From Anaerolentibacter hominis (GTDB lineage: Bacteria > Bacillota > Clostridia > Lachnospirales > Lachnospiraceae), in contig NZ_JAWDIX010000001.1 of NCBI RefSeq assembly GCF_032380675.1, positions 1,798,001-1,862,000 on the forward strand: a stretch of DNA of 64,000 bases. Direction: 5' to 3'. The translations under genes and the position numbers were made by a program. Below the pieces are notes generated by a model that worked only from the letters and a program-made list of their open reading frames with translations, had not been told where the DNA came from and made no database searches. How positions within the stretch are numbered: position 1 is the first letter of the stretch; each line of letters opens with the position of its first letter. Of the stretch, positions 1-9,438 are shown piece by piece.

Positions 1-1642
1 GCGATAACCATCCTTCAGGATAAATAGTCGGTGCATCATCCCTGAGGAATGTTTGAAAGGCTTTAAGCTTATATAAAGGACTCATATCCAAATATATTTT
101 TTCAAAATCATTTATAATCTCTGTAAATTTCCCCAAATTATAAAATGTCTTTTCATCTTGCACTTGATTTATGAGTTGAAGGTCTGCAAAAAGGTTCTTA
201 AGATTTTCCTGAATCGTGTATTCATAATCATCTACTCTATGAAAGAAGAATACGAATTCTAAAAGAGCTTGTTTAATATCATAGTCACTTAAGTGGGAAT
301 ATTTTACCCACTTTTTAATAAGTGCTGTATCTATTTGTATTGACGATTTGGTAAAAGTAGCCTTATTGTATGTCGCTATCAATTCAAAAAGGACATTAAA
401 CGTCTCACAAAGAGTTTTTACTTCATCTGTCTCAAAGAGCTTTTGAGTTCCTTCAACAATAAAATCAATTCCACTAATTTGTAAAGCTTGGATTAACTCT
501 GGAATCTTTTTTACTGAGCTAACAAGGATTACCATATCATCATAATCTAGCCCATACGTTTTTCCATCTTTTGTATACTCAGCACCAATCAATTGCTTGA
601 TTTTTTTTACAATAAAGTTAATCTCCGAAGCACGTTCATCAAAATCATATGCAATAATATCTCCTTTCTCATAATGTTGAGTATTATTACTATTCATCTG
701 TTTACTCAATCGATTTTTATTGTTAATTATAACTTGTCTTGCTACATCAGTAATTCCTTGACTACTACGGAAATTAATGTCTAAATCTTCCCTTTTTACA
801 TTATTATATCTTTTTTGAAAATCTCGTATATATGTTAAATTGCTTCCTCGCCAGTGATATATTGTTTGGTCGTCATCTCCAACAACACATACTAAAACAT
901 TTTTATTGTAAAAATAACTAATAATTCTTTCTTGTGCGTCATTTACGTCCTGATACTCATCCACTATCAGATGTTTGATCGTAGACGTAATATAATGATC
1001 AAAATAACCGTTCTCAAGCAAGGTTAGCGTCTTTACAATGATAGACGTATAATCGAATTTGCTTCTTGAATCTAAACATTCTTCATATTTTGCTATATGT
1101 GATTGTAATGAAGTATCAAGTTTTTCCACACCATATTCTCGGGCAATATCCAAAAATGTTTTATAAGCACTTATAGCTTCTTGAAATTTGCTATTAGTCA
1201 TTCCTTGATAAGCTAGGGGATATGGTTCACCGTTTTTTTGATGATACAACACATCATAAATTCCAATTTCAGACCGGAATCGCTTCATAAAGAGTCTCGT
1301 TTGAACTTCTTCAAGAAGTTCATAATTTTTATAATCATCATTATAGTTTTGAAGCAAATAATAGCAATAACCGTGAATAGTTCCAACATACATATCTGCG
1401 AGCCCTTCAAGACTTCCATGTTCTTTTTCAAATTCTTTATAAATTTTTTGTTTGAGTGAAGCTGCTGCCTTTTTTGAATATGTAACTGCCACAATATTCT
1501 CTGGCTTAACATTTGGTTGTTTTAACAGATTTAAAATTCTCGCAACCATAGTAGTCGTTTTACCTGACCCCGCACAGGCAACCATCTGAAGATTTGAATC
1601 AACTGTATTAACAGCATTAATCTGACTGGTTGTTAAAGCCAT
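1..1642 (-). CDS. UvrD/Rep-like superfamily 1 DNA helicase (C-terminus outside window)
   Basis: About 547 codons are visible and the gene runs off the left edge. The start at 1642 follows AGGAGGT at good spacing. Superfamily 1 motifs appear in order: Walker A AGSGKT at residues 24-29, DEYQD (motif II) near 228-232, GDDDQTIYHWRG (motif III) near 253-264 and NFRSS (motif IV) just after. This predicts an ATP-driven 3'-5' helicase. The gene is AT-rich relative to the host genes to its right and sits beside an IS relic and a nuclease, so it may belong to an acquired defence or mobile module. A GajB-type (Gabija) helicase was considered, but no gajA-like gene precedes it. Family is secure; the role is open. 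Confidence 0.9.
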   Translation of the reverse strand, partial: MALTTSQINAVNTVDSNLQMVACAGSGKTTTMVARILNLLKQPNVKPENIVAVTYSKKAAASLKQKIYKEFEKEHGSLEGLADMYVGTIHGYCYYLLQNYNDDYKNYELLEEVQTRLFMKRFRSEIGIYDVLYHQKNGEPYPLAYQGMTNSKFQEAISAYKTFLDIAREYGVEKLDTSLQSHIAKYEECLDSRSKFDYTSIIVKTLTLLENGYFDHYITSTIKHLIVDEYQDVNDAQERIISYFYNKNVLVCVVGDDDQTIYHWRGSNLTYIRDFQKRYNNVKREDLDINFRSSQGITDVARQVIINNKNRLSKQMNSNNTQHYEKGDIIAYDFDERASEINFIVKKIKQLIGAEYTKDGKTYGLDYDDMVILVSSVKKIPELIQALQISGIDFIVEGTQKLFETDEVKTLCETFNVLFELIATYNKATFTKSSIQIDTALIKKWVKYSHLSDYDIKQALLEFVFFFHRVDDYEYTIQENLKNLFADLQLINQVQDEKTFYNLGKFTEIINDFEKIYLDMSPLYKLKAFQTFLRDDAPTIYPEGWLS

Positions 1643-1877
1643 ATGAATACCTCCTATAAACGGATAATTAAAATATTTCCTTTAATTATAACATTTTTTG
1701 ATATCGTTTTCAATCAAAGCATCTATACATAATTATCAGGTATTGTAGGATTACAATACAGGTGTTTTAATTAAATATTTTAAGAGCAGAGATACTTCCT
1801 TTTGAGTTATATTTTAAGTCTACCACAACTAAAAATACTAAAAGGAGCTCTCTGCTACGACTACTATAACACACGAT

Positions 1878-2630
1878 ATGAGGTATCGTCTATCTCTCGT
1901 TCACTACACCGAAAAATTTGGGGGTACTAAAGCTTCTATTCGCTATAAGACCAATCGTCAGTATATCTACCACTGGAAGCGCCTCTTTGTTGGCTCGATC
2001 GACTTCATTCGTGATCGTTCCAGACGCCCTTATTTTCATCCTGACCAGCATACTCTTCAGAAAATTAAACACAGTTCTAACATGCGCAGACGTACCCTGA
2101 TGCCGGTCTGGTCGTTTTTTTGTGAAACTTATGTAGCACGGCTATTCTCGTTCCTTTCCCGGCTTCTACTGCATCCTATAAAAAACAGGGCATTATAGCT
2201 GTCCATCCGTCTAATCAAAAGTATGTCTCCATGACCTATGAGCAAATGTAGCCTCTTGACCATCGCATTCAGATTGATGTCAAGTTAGTCCCTTCTGTCT
2301 GATCGTCAATGAAGCTAAAGGGGGCAGGAATTTACCAAACGGTTCAGCCCTCATGGAGTTTAAGATAATCCACCCCTCTTTCAGGTCAGTCTCATTGATC
2401 ATGGTATCGTGCATAAACTGATATGTCCAGCTACTCCAAGACACAATAGGAAAGTGGAAAGAATACACCGCAAGGATATGCCACACACAGCTTCTCCTTT
2501 GAGGATATCTGTGGACAACTCAAAGTCTATAACCAGGGGGGATTAAAACATTTTCCGATGCGTCCTTTAGGCTGGATATCTTCTAAACAGCTGTTGGACG
2601 ATTATCTGCTGTCATTTATTAAATTTTGAT
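1878..2630 (+). pseudogene. Decayed IS transposase (HTH plus DDE integrase type)
   Basis: The first ~70 codons read as the helix-turn-helix N-terminus of an IS481-like transposase (KASIRYKTNRQYIYHWKR, then RDRSRRPYFHPDQHT). Downstream fragments match the rest of such a protein but in different frames: a piece around 2270-2330 like the start of the catalytic core and one around 2500-2620 like the C-terminal part (YNQGGLKHFPMRPLGW, LLDDYL). Frameshifts and stops break the frame repeatedly, so it is not functional. The upstream segment 1780-1877 may hold the left IS end; I could not define terminal inverted repeats. Confidence 0.7.
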
Positions 2631-3052
2631 AACCTTACATCTTTATTCAATCGTTTATAAATATACTTCATTTATCCAAACCCATCCATATAATAAGGAG
2701 AAATTTTCGATTCTGAAATGAGTACCTTACTGTATGTAATTTTGACACAAAGTATATCTTTTGCCAAATAGTAAGGATTTTGCCGTAGTGTGCCTTTTGT
2801 CCAGCAAGACCTTCATTTTGGTACTATACAACGTTATCCCTGTCCGCCTTATCGTCAGAAACTTATCCATTCTATCTTCCGTACCCCCCATTTCCTCCTA
2901 ACAATCGCGCATGCCCACCTAAAATCATTATCACAATTCTAATGCTTGATACCCTCTGGAATACCTGCAACAACTCTTCTTCGCTCGTTCGATATAACTT
3001 AGTTCTGTGAAACTTTTATTCAAACTTAGTTAATATATTCTAATTAACAATA
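2631..3052. other. AT-rich intergenic segment with one diverged repeat copy
   Basis: No credible gene. It contains the first copy (about 2757-2935) of a diverged ~180-bp repeat whose second copy is at 4082-4262. The copies start with a TTTTGCCAAA-AGTA-GG-TTTGCC pattern and share the 13-mer GAAACTTATCCAT. Confidence 0.5.
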
Positions 3053-4018
3053 CTACTCTGAAATATTACACCTTTTTCTATGCTCTTTTAAAGCCTCACG
3101 ATCTGGTTCAACATAACCTTTGGTTATCGGTAAACCAATAAATCTAGAAATGTATTCTTTGAATATTTGACTATGGTCAATATTTCTTTCTACAATTACT
3201 CTAAAATTGTCATCCAGCGAAAAGTATCCTAATTCAAATGCTTTATCATGAATAGGGCAAAAGCATAGTCCATTTGAAGTATTTCCACGCTTCTCGCTGT
3301 TATCAGCCCACCTTGCAATATGAGAAGCAACCAAAAACTCTTTGTCAGCGATCTTACATCCCGGAAAACAGCACTGATTATTATAATTATTTTTCACATT
3401 TGTTGCAAAGCGCTCATGCCCTACCCGTACTTTAATTTGTTTTAAGGTTGTAGATGCCGAAACAGACACACCAATGGGCACAGACTCATTATTAAACTTT
3501 TCTGTACCATCTAATATTATTTCCAATAAAGCTTCATCAACTTCTGAAAGATATCCACCATTTAAGCATTGCAATCTACCCGATTGTATAGTAAAAAATA
3601 AATTCTTAGGTTTGCTTTTTTTCTCGTAGTAATCTTTCAACTCTAATTCTTTATCAAAAAACAACCTGTAAAGATTAATAGAGTTTTCAAATTTCAAATA
3701 ATCAGTTAGAATTGCTCTATAAAAACTATTGCAATAAGCCCATTCACCAGCAATAGGCGGGCATTCTTCAGTCCTATAGCCATCTGTTTTGGCAATAGAA
3801 TACCCGACAATTTTTGCCTCTTTTCCTTTACCTCTAAGATGAAGAATAAAGTCACCCGATTTCACCTTATTTACATTATCCCAAAATAGCCACGACTTAT
3901 TTATGCTTTTACCCTTCTTGTACGTCGGCGCCCATATACATCGAGTAAATCCCCATGCATCGCCACCATGTTCTATATCCCGACTCATCTCAAGCCAGAC
4001 TTTCATATATTTCTCCAC
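3053..4018 (-). CDS. EVE-like domain plus HNH endonuclease, type IV restriction-like
   Basis: 321 residues. The N-terminal ~150 residues resemble an EVE/PUA-like reader (aromatic-rich, with GDFILHLRGKGKEAKIVGY). The C-terminal ~110 residues are an HNH domain with zinc cysteines in CCFPGC near residue 214, the catalytic-type HIARW near 232 and CPIHDKAFELGY near 250. Known EVE-HNH or PUA-HNH proteins cleave DNA carrying modified bases, so restriction of modified phage DNA is the likely job (inference). It stands alone, is AT-rich, and lies between two diverged repeat copies. The start has only a weak upstream ribosome site, so a few residues either way are possible. Confidence 0.75.
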   Translation of the reverse strand: MEKYMKVWLEMSRDIEHGGDAWGFTRCIWAPTYKKGKSINKSWLFWDNVNKVKSGDFILHLRGKGKEAKIVGYSIAKTDGYRTEECPPIAGEWAYCNSFYRAILTDYLKFENSINLYRLFFDKELELKDYYEKKSKPKNLFFTIQSGRLQCLNGGYLSEVDEALLEIILDGTEKFNNESVPIGVSVSASTTLKQIKVRVGHERFATNVKNNYNNQCCFPGCKIADKEFLVASHIARWADNSEKRGNTSNGLCFCPIHDKAFELGYFSLDDNFRVIVERNIDHSQIFKEYISRFIGLPITKGYVEPDREALKEHRKRCNISE

Positions 4019-4081
4019 TTTCTTCCTAAATTAAAATAAAGTACATATGTAGGAAATCACAATAATACTTAATTAATAATC

Positions 4082-4262
4082 TTGTTTTGCCAAAAAGTAT
4101 GGGGTTTGCCATATAGTTCATTTTTACAAAACAAACCCCATCTTTTATACTCTCCGGCGATATCCCCATCCCCACTTAGATGGAAACTTATCCATATCTA
4201 TTCCTTTAAAAACACAACTCCATTTCCCGCTAAAAACCCTGCACCCCCGCCTGGAATCAAGG
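4082..4262. repeat. Second copy of diverged ~180-bp repeat flanking the HNH gene
   Basis: Aligns by eye with 2757-2935: the same opening TTTTGCCAAAAAGTA pattern, the shared GAAACTTATCCAT at about 4182, then CATTTCC-CTAA and a closing CCC-CCTGGAATCA segment. The copies are direct repeats on either side of 3053-4018. Similarity is partial and not every position aligns. Confidence 0.45.
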
Positions 4263-5633
4263 TTTCCGCACCAGAAGCGTAACCGTCTCCACATGTCCCG
4301 TCCCCGGGAACATGTCCACGCAGCACACCTTCTCCACCCGATACCCCTGGTCCTGCAGCACCACCAGATCCCTTGCCAGGCTGGTCGGTTTGCAGGAAAT
4401 ATACACCAGCCGGTCCACGCCGTAGTCGATGATCTTGCCCAGCGCCTTGGGGTGGATACCATCCCTGGGCGGATCTAACACGATCATATCCGGCTTCTCT
4501 TCGATGGAATCAATCACCTTTAACACATCCCCGGCAATGAATTCACAGTTGGTAAGGCCATTTAAGGCCGCGTTTTCTCTGGCCGCCTCCACTGCTTCCT
4601 CCACGATCTCCACGCCGATCACTTTCTTTGCCACCGGCGCCAGCAGCTGTGCAATCGTGCCGGTCCCGCTGTACAGATCAAAGATCAGCTTGTCCTTTGT
4701 CTCCCCCACGTAGTCTCTGGCCTTCGAGTAAAGCACCTCGGCTCCCAGGGAATTAGTCTGGAAGAATGAGAAGGGGGAAATCTTGAATTTCAGGCCCAGC
4801 ACTTCCTCATAGAAATAATCCTGCCCGTACAGAACTTCGATGCTGTCGCATTTTACCACATCGGCCGCGCTGTCATTGATGGTATGCAGAAAACCGGTGA
4901 TCCGCCCTTCCAGAGGCAAGGCAAGCAGCTGATCCGTAAGATCACGCAGATCCATTTGCTCCTGGGAAGTGGTCACCAGATTCACCAGCAGTTCCCCGGT
5001 TCTGGCGCCCCGTCGGATGACCAGATGGCGCAGAAAACCGGTGTGGGATAATTTATGGTAGAAATCGGTACCTTTTTTCTGAAAATAGGAAAGGGTACTG
5101 GACAATATCTGGTTAAAATCCGGGTGGACCAGCTTACAGCAATCCGCTGTAATGATATCATGAAAACTGCCTTTTTTGTGCAGTCCGAGGGACAGCGGCC
5201 CGTCCTTTACCTCATCCCCGAAGGAAAACTCCATCTTATTCCGGTAACCATATTCCAGCGGGCTTCTCAGGATACCCTCAAATTCATAAGAATCACAAAC
5301 CTGATTCAGCAGTTTGCGCACCTGCTCCACTTTCATAGAGAGCTGATAATCATAGGGCAGAGACTGATAGCTGCACCCGCCGCAGATGCCGAACTTCGGG
5401 CAGATGTCTTTTGTTTCCTCAAGCGGTGACTTCTCCAGAACCTCCAGCAGCCGTCCCTCATAACGGCGGTTTTTTACTTTATTAACCGCAAAACGGATCT
5501 TCTGGCCCGGGATGCAGTTTTTCACAGTTACCTTTTCATTTTCTATATAAATGATTCCCTTGTTGGGGAAATCCACATGGTCTACAATTCCTTCATAAAC
5601 CTGGCCTTTTTTTACTTTCTTTTCTTCGTTCAT
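4257..5633 (-). CDS. rlmD: 23S rRNA (uracil-5-)-methyltransferase, RlmD/RlmCD type
   Basis: 458 residues from the ATG at 5633, which has GGAGG five bases upstream; a longer frame from a TTG at 5657 lacks that support. Order of parts: an N-terminal TRAM domain (about 8-65), an iron-sulfur cysteine set CPKFGICGGC near 78-87, then a Rossmann methyltransferase with FDLYSGTGTIAQ for SAM binding, the DPPRDG motif and the SCKPTSLARD segment that carries the nucleophilic cysteine. The family makes m5U in 23S rRNA. Gram-positive members may act at one or both of U747 and U1939, which cannot be decided here. Single gene, with a promoter region to its right after the terminator at 5691-5744. Confidence 0.9.
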   Translation of the reverse strand: MNEEKKVKKGQVYEGIVDHVDFPNKGIIYIENEKVTVKNCIPGQKIRFAVNKVKNRRYEGRLLEVLEKSPLEETKDICPKFGICGGCSYQSLPYDYQLSMKVEQVRKLLNQVCDSYEFEGILRSPLEYGYRNKMEFSFGDEVKDGPLSLGLHKKGSFHDIITADCCKLVHPDFNQILSSTLSYFQKKGTDFYHKLSHTGFLRHLVIRRGARTGELLVNLVTTSQEQMDLRDLTDQLLALPLEGRITGFLHTINDSAADVVKCDSIEVLYGQDYFYEEVLGLKFKISPFSFFQTNSLGAEVLYSKARDYVGETKDKLIFDLYSGTGTIAQLLAPVAKKVIGVEIVEEAVEAARENAALNGLTNCEFIAGDVLKVIDSIEEKPDMIVLDPPRDGIHPKALGKIIDYGVDRLVYISCKPTSLARDLVVLQDQGYRVEKVCCVDMFPGTGHVETVTLLVRKP

Positions 5634-5690
5634 GCTGTCCTCCATGTATGCTTTCAATGTCTTCTGATGAAATATAATACAATATTACGA

Positions 5691-5744
5691 TAATTCACAA
5701 AACGGGCCGGAACAATGCAGATGGATTCTGTTCTCCGGCCCGTT
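5691..5744 (-). terminator. Rho-independent terminator of the ABC exporter genes
   Basis: GC-rich inverted repeat AACGGGCCGGA/TCCGGCCCGTT followed on the minus strand by TTTTGTG, placed just after the permease stop. Confidence 0.85.
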
Positions 5745-5829
5745 ACGTGATTTGTATTTATTTTATCATAGATTTCAGAAATAGCAAAAAAATGTTTCTA
5801 TCCGACAGCATTTTTGATTTGCTTCGTTT

Positions 5830-6573
5830 CTATTCCCACCGGAAAAACCGGATGGCAAGCCCGATACAGAGGACAGACAGGAAACAAAGTATAACAATCG
5901 GTATCAGGACGCCTTCCATGGGAAGTCCCAGGGAAGAAGCCTTCAGCAGTTTTATTCCCTGGGTCAGGGGCAGTACATCCGCGGCCCGCTGCAGCGCCGC
6001 GGGCATTACTTCATAGGGCAGGGTTGCTCCGGAGAGCACCAGCATGGGAAAATACAGGATACTGGCTATCATACTGGCGGTTTTCTGATCCTTCGCCAGT
6101 CCTCCCACCACGGTTCCGATGCTGAACATGGACAGCATAACCAGCAGAAAACTGCCCAGGAATAAGGGTAAGTTTCCTTCAAACCGGCATTGAAATAGAA
6201 ATCTTGCTGTGAAGTAGACCAGCACCAGGGAAACCACGGAATAAAGTCCGTAGATCACCAAGTGTACGCCCAGAATCATAGAAGGGCTCACCGGAGTGAC
6301 TTTGAACCGTTTCAGAATCTTTTTATGCCGGTAATCGGATATAAGCAGGGGCAGCCCCATCGCTCCGCCGGCGCAGATCGCAATGGTAGAGATTGCTCCA
6401 AAGGATTGCTCCAGAAAAGAGTAGCCTGCTCCGTCGAAGGCCGGTTTACTGCCGTACAGACAGCCCAGAATCACAACCATGACTACCGGAAGACAGATAG
6501 CAAAGATCACCATATCCATCCCCCGCAGAGATAATTTTCCTTCTATTTTCAGCATTGTTTTAAATGTTTTCAA
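5830..6573 (-). CDS. ABC-2 type exporter permease
   Basis: 247 residues from a TTG start at 6573 that follows GGAAGGAGAG at correct spacing; the start overlaps the end of the ATPase gene by 14 bases, indicating translational coupling. About six hydrophobic segments are visible: one near residues 20-40, then a cytoplasmic stretch with SDYRHKKILKRFKVTPVSPS, then membrane segments, and PMLVLSGATLPYEVMP, typical of ABC-2 permeases of drug or lipid exporters. It ends with a basic tail. It partners the ATPase at 6560-7297; the substrate is unknown. Confidence 0.88.
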   Translation of the reverse strand: MKTFKTMLKIEGKLSLRGMDMVIFAICLPVVMVVILGCLYGSKPAFDGAGYSFLEQSFGAISTIAICAGGAMGLPLLISDYRHKKILKRFKVTPVSPSMILGVHLVIYGLYSVVSLVLVYFTARFLFQCRFEGNLPLFLGSFLLVMLSMFSIGTVVGGLAKDQKTASMIASILYFPMLVLSGATLPYEVMPAALQRAADVLPLTQGIKLLKASSLGLPMEGVLIPIVILCFLSVLCIGLAIRFFRWE

Positions 6574-7297
6574 TCGTGTTCTCTCCTTCCGTAAACCAAA
6601 GATACGCTTCCTCCAGGTTGTCGCATCCGCTCCTGCTGACTGCCTCCTGCGGGCGCCCCTCAAAGATCAGGACGCCTTCTTTCAGGATACCGATCCGGTC
6701 ACACAGGATTGCCACCTCGTCCATGTAGTGGGACGTAAGGAACAGGGTAATCCCCTTTTTCTTAAGTTCCAGGAGATAGTTCCACACATCCCGCCTGGCT
6801 CTGGCGTCAAGCCCTGTGGTCAGTTCATCTAGGAATACCATCTCCGGTCCCGGAATCAGGGCAAGGAGGACAAACAGTCGCTGGCGTTCCCCGCCGGACA
6901 GCTCCGCTACCAGGCTTTTTTTCTTTTCCTCCAGCCCGAATTGCTTTATCAGGGGCTGATAATCCAGGGGCTTGCGGTACAGGGACGCCGTTTCCTCACA
7001 CAGTTCACTGACCAATATTTTATCCGGATAGCGGGCCTCCTGAAACTGTACCCCGATCCGCTCGAATATTGTCTTTCTTCTCTTATCCGGGGATTCTCCC
7101 AAGAGCAGGGCCGCTCCCCGGTCCGCCTTTCTGGTGCCCAGCATACATTCAATCGCTGTACTTTTTCCCGCGCCATTGGCCCCCAGAAGCCCGTAGACCT
7201 CCCCCCGGCTGATCTTAAGATTCAGATCATGTAACACTTCTTTCTGTCCATAGGACTTGTACAAGTGACTTACTGAAATAACGGTTTCATTTTGCAC
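6560..7297 (-). CDS. ABC exporter ATP-binding protein
   Basis: 245 residues from a GTG start after GGAGGAT. Walker A GANGAGKST is near residues 39-47, the signature LSGGERQR near 134, Walker B VFLDELTTGLD near 158 (DEL rather than the usual DEP) and the switch histidine in TSHYMDE. It belongs to the CcmA/drug-exporter ATPase class that pairs with ABC-2 permeases, here the coupled gene at 5830-6573. A tandem-MerR regulator 1.3 kb upstream on the same strand is its likely controller, but a nuclease gene and a structured repeat lie between them. Confidence 0.92.
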   Translation of the reverse strand: MQNETVISVSHLYKSYGQKEVLHDLNLKISRGEVYGLLGANGAGKSTAIECMLGTRKADRGAALLLGESPDKRRKTIFERIGVQFQEARYPDKILVSELCEETASLYRKPLDYQPLIKQFGLEEKKKSLVAELSGGERQRLFVLLALIPGPEMVFLDELTTGLDARARRDVWNYLLELKKKGITLFLTSHYMDEVAILCDRIGILKEGVLIFEGRPQEAVSRSGCDNLEEAYLWFTEGENTIENI

Positions 7298-7317
7298 TCT
7301 TTTTTATCCTCCTTTTT

Positions 7318-7440
7318 ATGTCGCTGTATAGGACAAAGAACCCCGCTTGCGGGATTCTCCGCCTGCGTCGGGTTGCTCTGGCAACACGATTCCTTTCCGC
7401 CGCAGTGCGTTCCCCGAGGGTTTTATCCTATAGCATAAAA
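7318..7440. repeat. Structured dispersed repeat, copy A
   Basis: A multi-hairpin unit about 85 bp long, bounded here by TATAGGA and TCCTATA. Its reverse complement matches 60508-60597 almost base for base. Internal pairings include GCGGCGG with a distal CCG-CGC arm, GTTGC/GCAAC and ATCCCGC/GCGGG. It lies between the ABC ATPase start and the terminator of the nuclease gene. Confidence 0.8.
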
Positions 7441-7466
7441 ATAACACCAGGCCTAAGTCTGGTGTT
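7431..7466 (-). terminator. Terminator of the nuclease-like gene
   Basis: AACACCAG/CTGGTGTT stem followed on the minus strand by TATTTTTATG, 20 bases after the stop codon. Confidence 0.8.
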
Positions 7467-7486
7467 AAAGTGGAGGGTTTATGTAA

Positions 7487-8479
7487 TTACGATTCATTAT
7501 TATTCCAGATATCATCAAGCGATTTTGCAGCTGCAATCGTATTATAAGAAGTATATCTGGGGGCCTGAGGGGCCTGTCCTTTCTTTGATCCAAGACCTAT
7601 TTTATTAATCTTCTTCAAAGATCCATGTTTAAACAGTACCATATATTTATTCGTATCTTTATATTTCATGATCCGGTCGACCTCTGCAATATAAGTAATT
7701 CCAGATACAGGCGCTACCTGATAAGCAGCAATATATTTAATTTTGTCGATCATTGCACTGGAAATACGTATGGCAAACCATCTGTCATTCTTTAAAAATT
7801 CCTCATTAAATCCCTCTTCTCTGGCAGGAACAACGATTGTATCTAATTCGTCTGCATCTTCTGCAGCGGGCAGATCAGTCAGAATATCGTCCTTAAATGG
7901 AATAAACCGATGTAATTTTTTATCTCCGCAAATATAGGTCTGCGCCTCAATAATTTCAGTAGACATAGTCAGCTGACTCATGACATGGTGTAACTCATCA
8001 GTTGCCTCATCTATGACAATAATTGATGCCGGTTTCTTATCAAAAATGACGGTATCTAATAGTTCATTTATATTTTTTACTGTTGATTTCAGAAAATAAG
8101 CATGAAGAACGGACTGCTTATCTTTACTGCTATTGATTTCATTTAACAGCAGATTCTTCATCTTATACTTATCTGTCTCTGAGGAAATTCCAAAGCGCAG
8201 AATTTGCTCGCCGATATGCCCATAGACGTCATGGCTATTTAATTCAACTTCCACAAGATAAAGCCGCGGATCATTGTGGAAGGTTAAATCCAAATAATAG
8301 CCATCCGGAATGGCGGCTCCTTTTTTCGGTATTCCGATTAATTTCTTGATGTCAAAATAGATTCCGTCCTTCCCGAATATCGCCCCTGCATTTTCAACGA
8401 TCATTCGTTCAAAATCTTTCTCGTATTCATACGTATAGCTTGTGTATATTCGGCCATCTTCGTCAATAATCTTATACAT
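7487..8479 (-). CDS. PD-(D/E)XK/NucS-like nuclease family protein, function unknown
   Basis: 330 residues from the ATG at 8479, preceded by AAAGGGGCAGGA; an upstream TTG at 8500 is less likely. The region around residues 55-90 has a PD-(D/E)XK-like core: IPDGYYLDLTF, then LYLVEVEL, then a helix with GEQILRFG, the layout seen in NucS/DUF91-type nucleases. The middle has SIIVIDEATDELHHV and the C-terminal half is unassigned. Base composition is more AT-rich than its neighbours, and it has its own promoter space and terminator. It interrupts what otherwise looks like a regulator-exporter cluster, suggesting insertion. Catalysis is inferred from motif shape only. Confidence 0.6.
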   Translation of the reverse strand: MYKIIDEDGRIYTSYTYEYEKDFERMIVENAGAIFGKDGIYFDIKKLIGIPKKGAAIPDGYYLDLTFHNDPRLYLVEVELNSHDVYGHIGEQILRFGISSETDKYKMKNLLLNEINSSKDKQSVLHAYFLKSTVKNINELLDTVIFDKKPASIIVIDEATDELHHVMSQLTMSTEIIEAQTYICGDKKLHRFIPFKDDILTDLPAAEDADELDTIVVPAREEGFNEEFLKNDRWFAIRISSAMIDKIKYIAAYQVAPVSGITYIAEVDRIMKYKDTNKYMVLFKHGSLKKINKIGLGSKKGQAPQAPRYTSYNTIAAAKSLDDIWNNNES

Positions 8480-8623
8480 TGTTCCTGCCCCTTTATACAA
8501 ATAGGATTCGGGTGTCCAAGCACCGTTGGTGCTAACTCATACCATCTATCGGCATCTTACCATAAATACTGGTTTAATACCATATGTTGGAGTATAAAAT
8601 GCCAGTTCAGAAGGGCAAAACAC

Positions 8624-9406
8624 TCATATTAACTTCTTCGGTCCAAATTCCCGTTTCATCTTTTTCAGCTGCTCTTCCATCTCCACAGCGTCCTCTGCCG
8701 CTGACTCCAGGGAAGTGATAAGCCGGTCGCAGACAGAGACAATATCTTCCTGCTGCCCAGGGGTATCCAGCGCCGTCTGTATTTCTTCCGGATCATTTCC
8801 GGTGCCCTCCCACCCGCGCAGCATGCGCAGGATTGCCATCAGGGAATAGTTGGCGCATCGCAGACACCGGATTACCCTCAGCCGGTCCAGGTCTTCTCCA
8901 TTATAAACCCGGTAGCCGTTTGCCTTTCTCTTCACCTCGATCAGACCGTTTAATTCCCAGTTGCGCAGGGTATCAATCGTCACATCCAGGCAGTCCGCCG
9001 CCTCCTGTCTGGTCCATATGGCATCCTCCTGTTTTTCTTTTCCGCCGTCCATAATCGCAGCCGCGATCCGAATGGCTTCCCGGGCATAATTCTGTTCCGC
9101 ACGGATGAGCTTCTGATACCTTCCCGTTTCTTCCAGGGCCTTTTCATAGTCTCCCCGGGCAGAAATTTTAATGATCTTTCTCGCCAATCTGCGCAGCCCG
9201 TTTTGAAGGACCTCAGCGCGCAGGGCAATTCTGACAAGCTTTATCTGCTCCAGGTGGACTGCTGTAAAGATCCGGTAGCCGTTTGCCTCCCGCTCTGCCC
9301 GAGGGATCATCCCCCATTCTTCATAGAGACGGACCGTATTAGGATGTATGCCAATCAGTGCCGCGATCTCGGATGTCCGGTATGTTTTCTTCTGCTTCTC
9401 TTCCAA
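8624..9406 (-). CDS. Transcription regulator with two MerR-type DNA-binding domains
   Basis: 260 residues. The N-terminal domain reads YRTSEIAALIGIHPNTVRLYEEWGMIPR with NGYRIF after it (about 9-50). A second, similar domain begins near 130 (WTRQEAADCLDVTIDTLRNWE, then NGYRVYNGEDLDRLRVI). The C-terminus is a helix rich in E, K and L that may dimerise. Such tandem-MerR proteins are often next to ABC exporters. Here the exporter (6560-7297, 5830-6573) lies downstream on the same strand beyond the nuclease gene. No effector-binding domain is obvious. Confidence 0.85.
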   Translation of the reverse strand: MEEKQKKTYRTSEIAALIGIHPNTVRLYEEWGMIPRAEREANGYRIFTAVHLEQIKLVRIALRAEVLQNGLRRLARKIIKISARGDYEKALEETGRYQKLIRAEQNYAREAIRIAAAIMDGGKEKQEDAIWTRQEAADCLDVTIDTLRNWELNGLIEVKRKANGYRVYNGEDLDRLRVIRCLRCANYSLMAILRMLRGWEGTGNDPEEIQTALDTPGQQEDIVSVCDRLITSLESAAEDAVEMEEQLKKMKREFGPKKLI

Positions 9407-9438
9407 CAGGTCCGCCCCCTTTCTTTCCTAATGTTTGT

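Noticed and set aside
1..1642. Gabija (GajB) helicase
   Set aside because: Size and family fit, but no GajA-like OLD-family nuclease gene precedes it; only an IS relic and an HNH gene do.
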